This document shows, one piece after another, positions 5,588-5,638 of a DNA stretch of 5,638 bases; position 1 is the first letter of the stretch; every line of letters begins with the position of its first letter. The notes beneath the pieces are model-generated. The model was not told where the DNA came from, ran no database searches, and saw only the letters and a list, made by a program, of their open reading frames with translations. Source of the DNA: Dehalococcoidales bacterium (GTDB taxonomy: Bacteria > Chloroflexota > Dehalococcoidia > Dehalococcoidales > Fen-1064); assembly GCA_028712845.1 (NCBI GenBank), contig JAQTPO010000124.1, forward strand, positions 1-5,638, read 5' to 3'. The position numbers and the translations under genes are program-made.

Positions 5588-5638
5588 ATGATGACGGTAT
5601 CATTTGCCAGTTTAGCATATGAGAACAAGAAGAAAAAA
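5588..5638 (+). CDS. IS5-family transposase, N-terminus only (cut by window edge)
   Basis: Only 17 codons are visible, MMTVSFASLAYENKKKK, preceded by AAGGGGGA (5573-5580) at a suitable distance. The pattern of a short hydrophobic start, SFAS-x-YE and a basic run recalls IS5 transposases, which begin with a TFADSEF-like segment followed by a KRR-T-R basic stretch. The product would be a DDE transposase catalysing cut-and-paste movement of the element. The catalytic residues are outside the window, so the call leans on the adjoining terminal repeat. An alternative start is the second ATG at 5591. Confidence 0.55.
   Translation, partial: MMTVSFASLAYENKKKK

Larger units (their letters stand above)
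5517..5638 (+). mobile_element. Left end of an IS5-family insertion sequence (continues past window)
   Basis: From 5517 the sequence GGAATCTCTGAACAAG, followed by TTCCC, resembles the terminal inverted repeat of IS5 (GGAAGGTGCGAACAAG as I recall it). It is preceded by TTAG (5513-5516), which fits the YTAR target duplicated by this family. About 70 nt inside begins a frame whose first residues look like an IS5 transposase. The right end and the second TTAG are outside the window, so boundaries are inferred. Confidence 0.65.

Overview
The window reads as bacterial chromosome. AAGGAG-type ribosome sites and sigma70-like promoters support this. The mix of a methanogen-type thymidylate synthase, ThyX, and two charged cytoplasmic proteins I cannot name is the kind of content I would expect in Chloroflexota, perhaps Dehalococcoidia. 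That taxonomic call is inference and weak.

Layout. Positions 1-1408 (minus, cut by the left edge) hold the most striking gene. It encodes an N-terminal membrane domain with an HEMGH zinc-protease motif and an M50/site-2-protease-like GP segment, fused to an enolase barrel. The usual enolase N-terminal domain is absent. It has no ATG-initiated reading that ends inside the window because its stop lies off the edge. Positions 1409-1703 are a divergent promoter region. Positions 1704-2513 (plus) encode a short J-domain co-chaperone without a zinc finger. Convergent to it lies a minus-strand series running from about 5237 down to 2546: two conserved-looking proteins of unknown function (5237-4644 and 4617-3919), then ThyX (3836-3246, with no normal start codon for its N-terminus), then a methanogen-type ThyA (3190-2546). 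At the right end, a small promoter-driven reading frame (from 5474) is interrupted after about 14 codons by what looks like the left end of an IS5-family insertion sequence. The first 17 codons of its transposase are in the window.

How the genes may work together. ThyX and ThyA-type enzymes both make dTMP from dUMP, so the tandem pair is redundant or conditionally used. The M50-enolase fusion and the J-domain gene share a promoter region and may both belong to envelope or protein quality control, but nothing here proves a link. The best candidate for an undescribed system is the membrane protease-enolase fusion. A glycolytic enzyme fold may act there as a cytosolic sensor or as a membrane-tethered catalyst.
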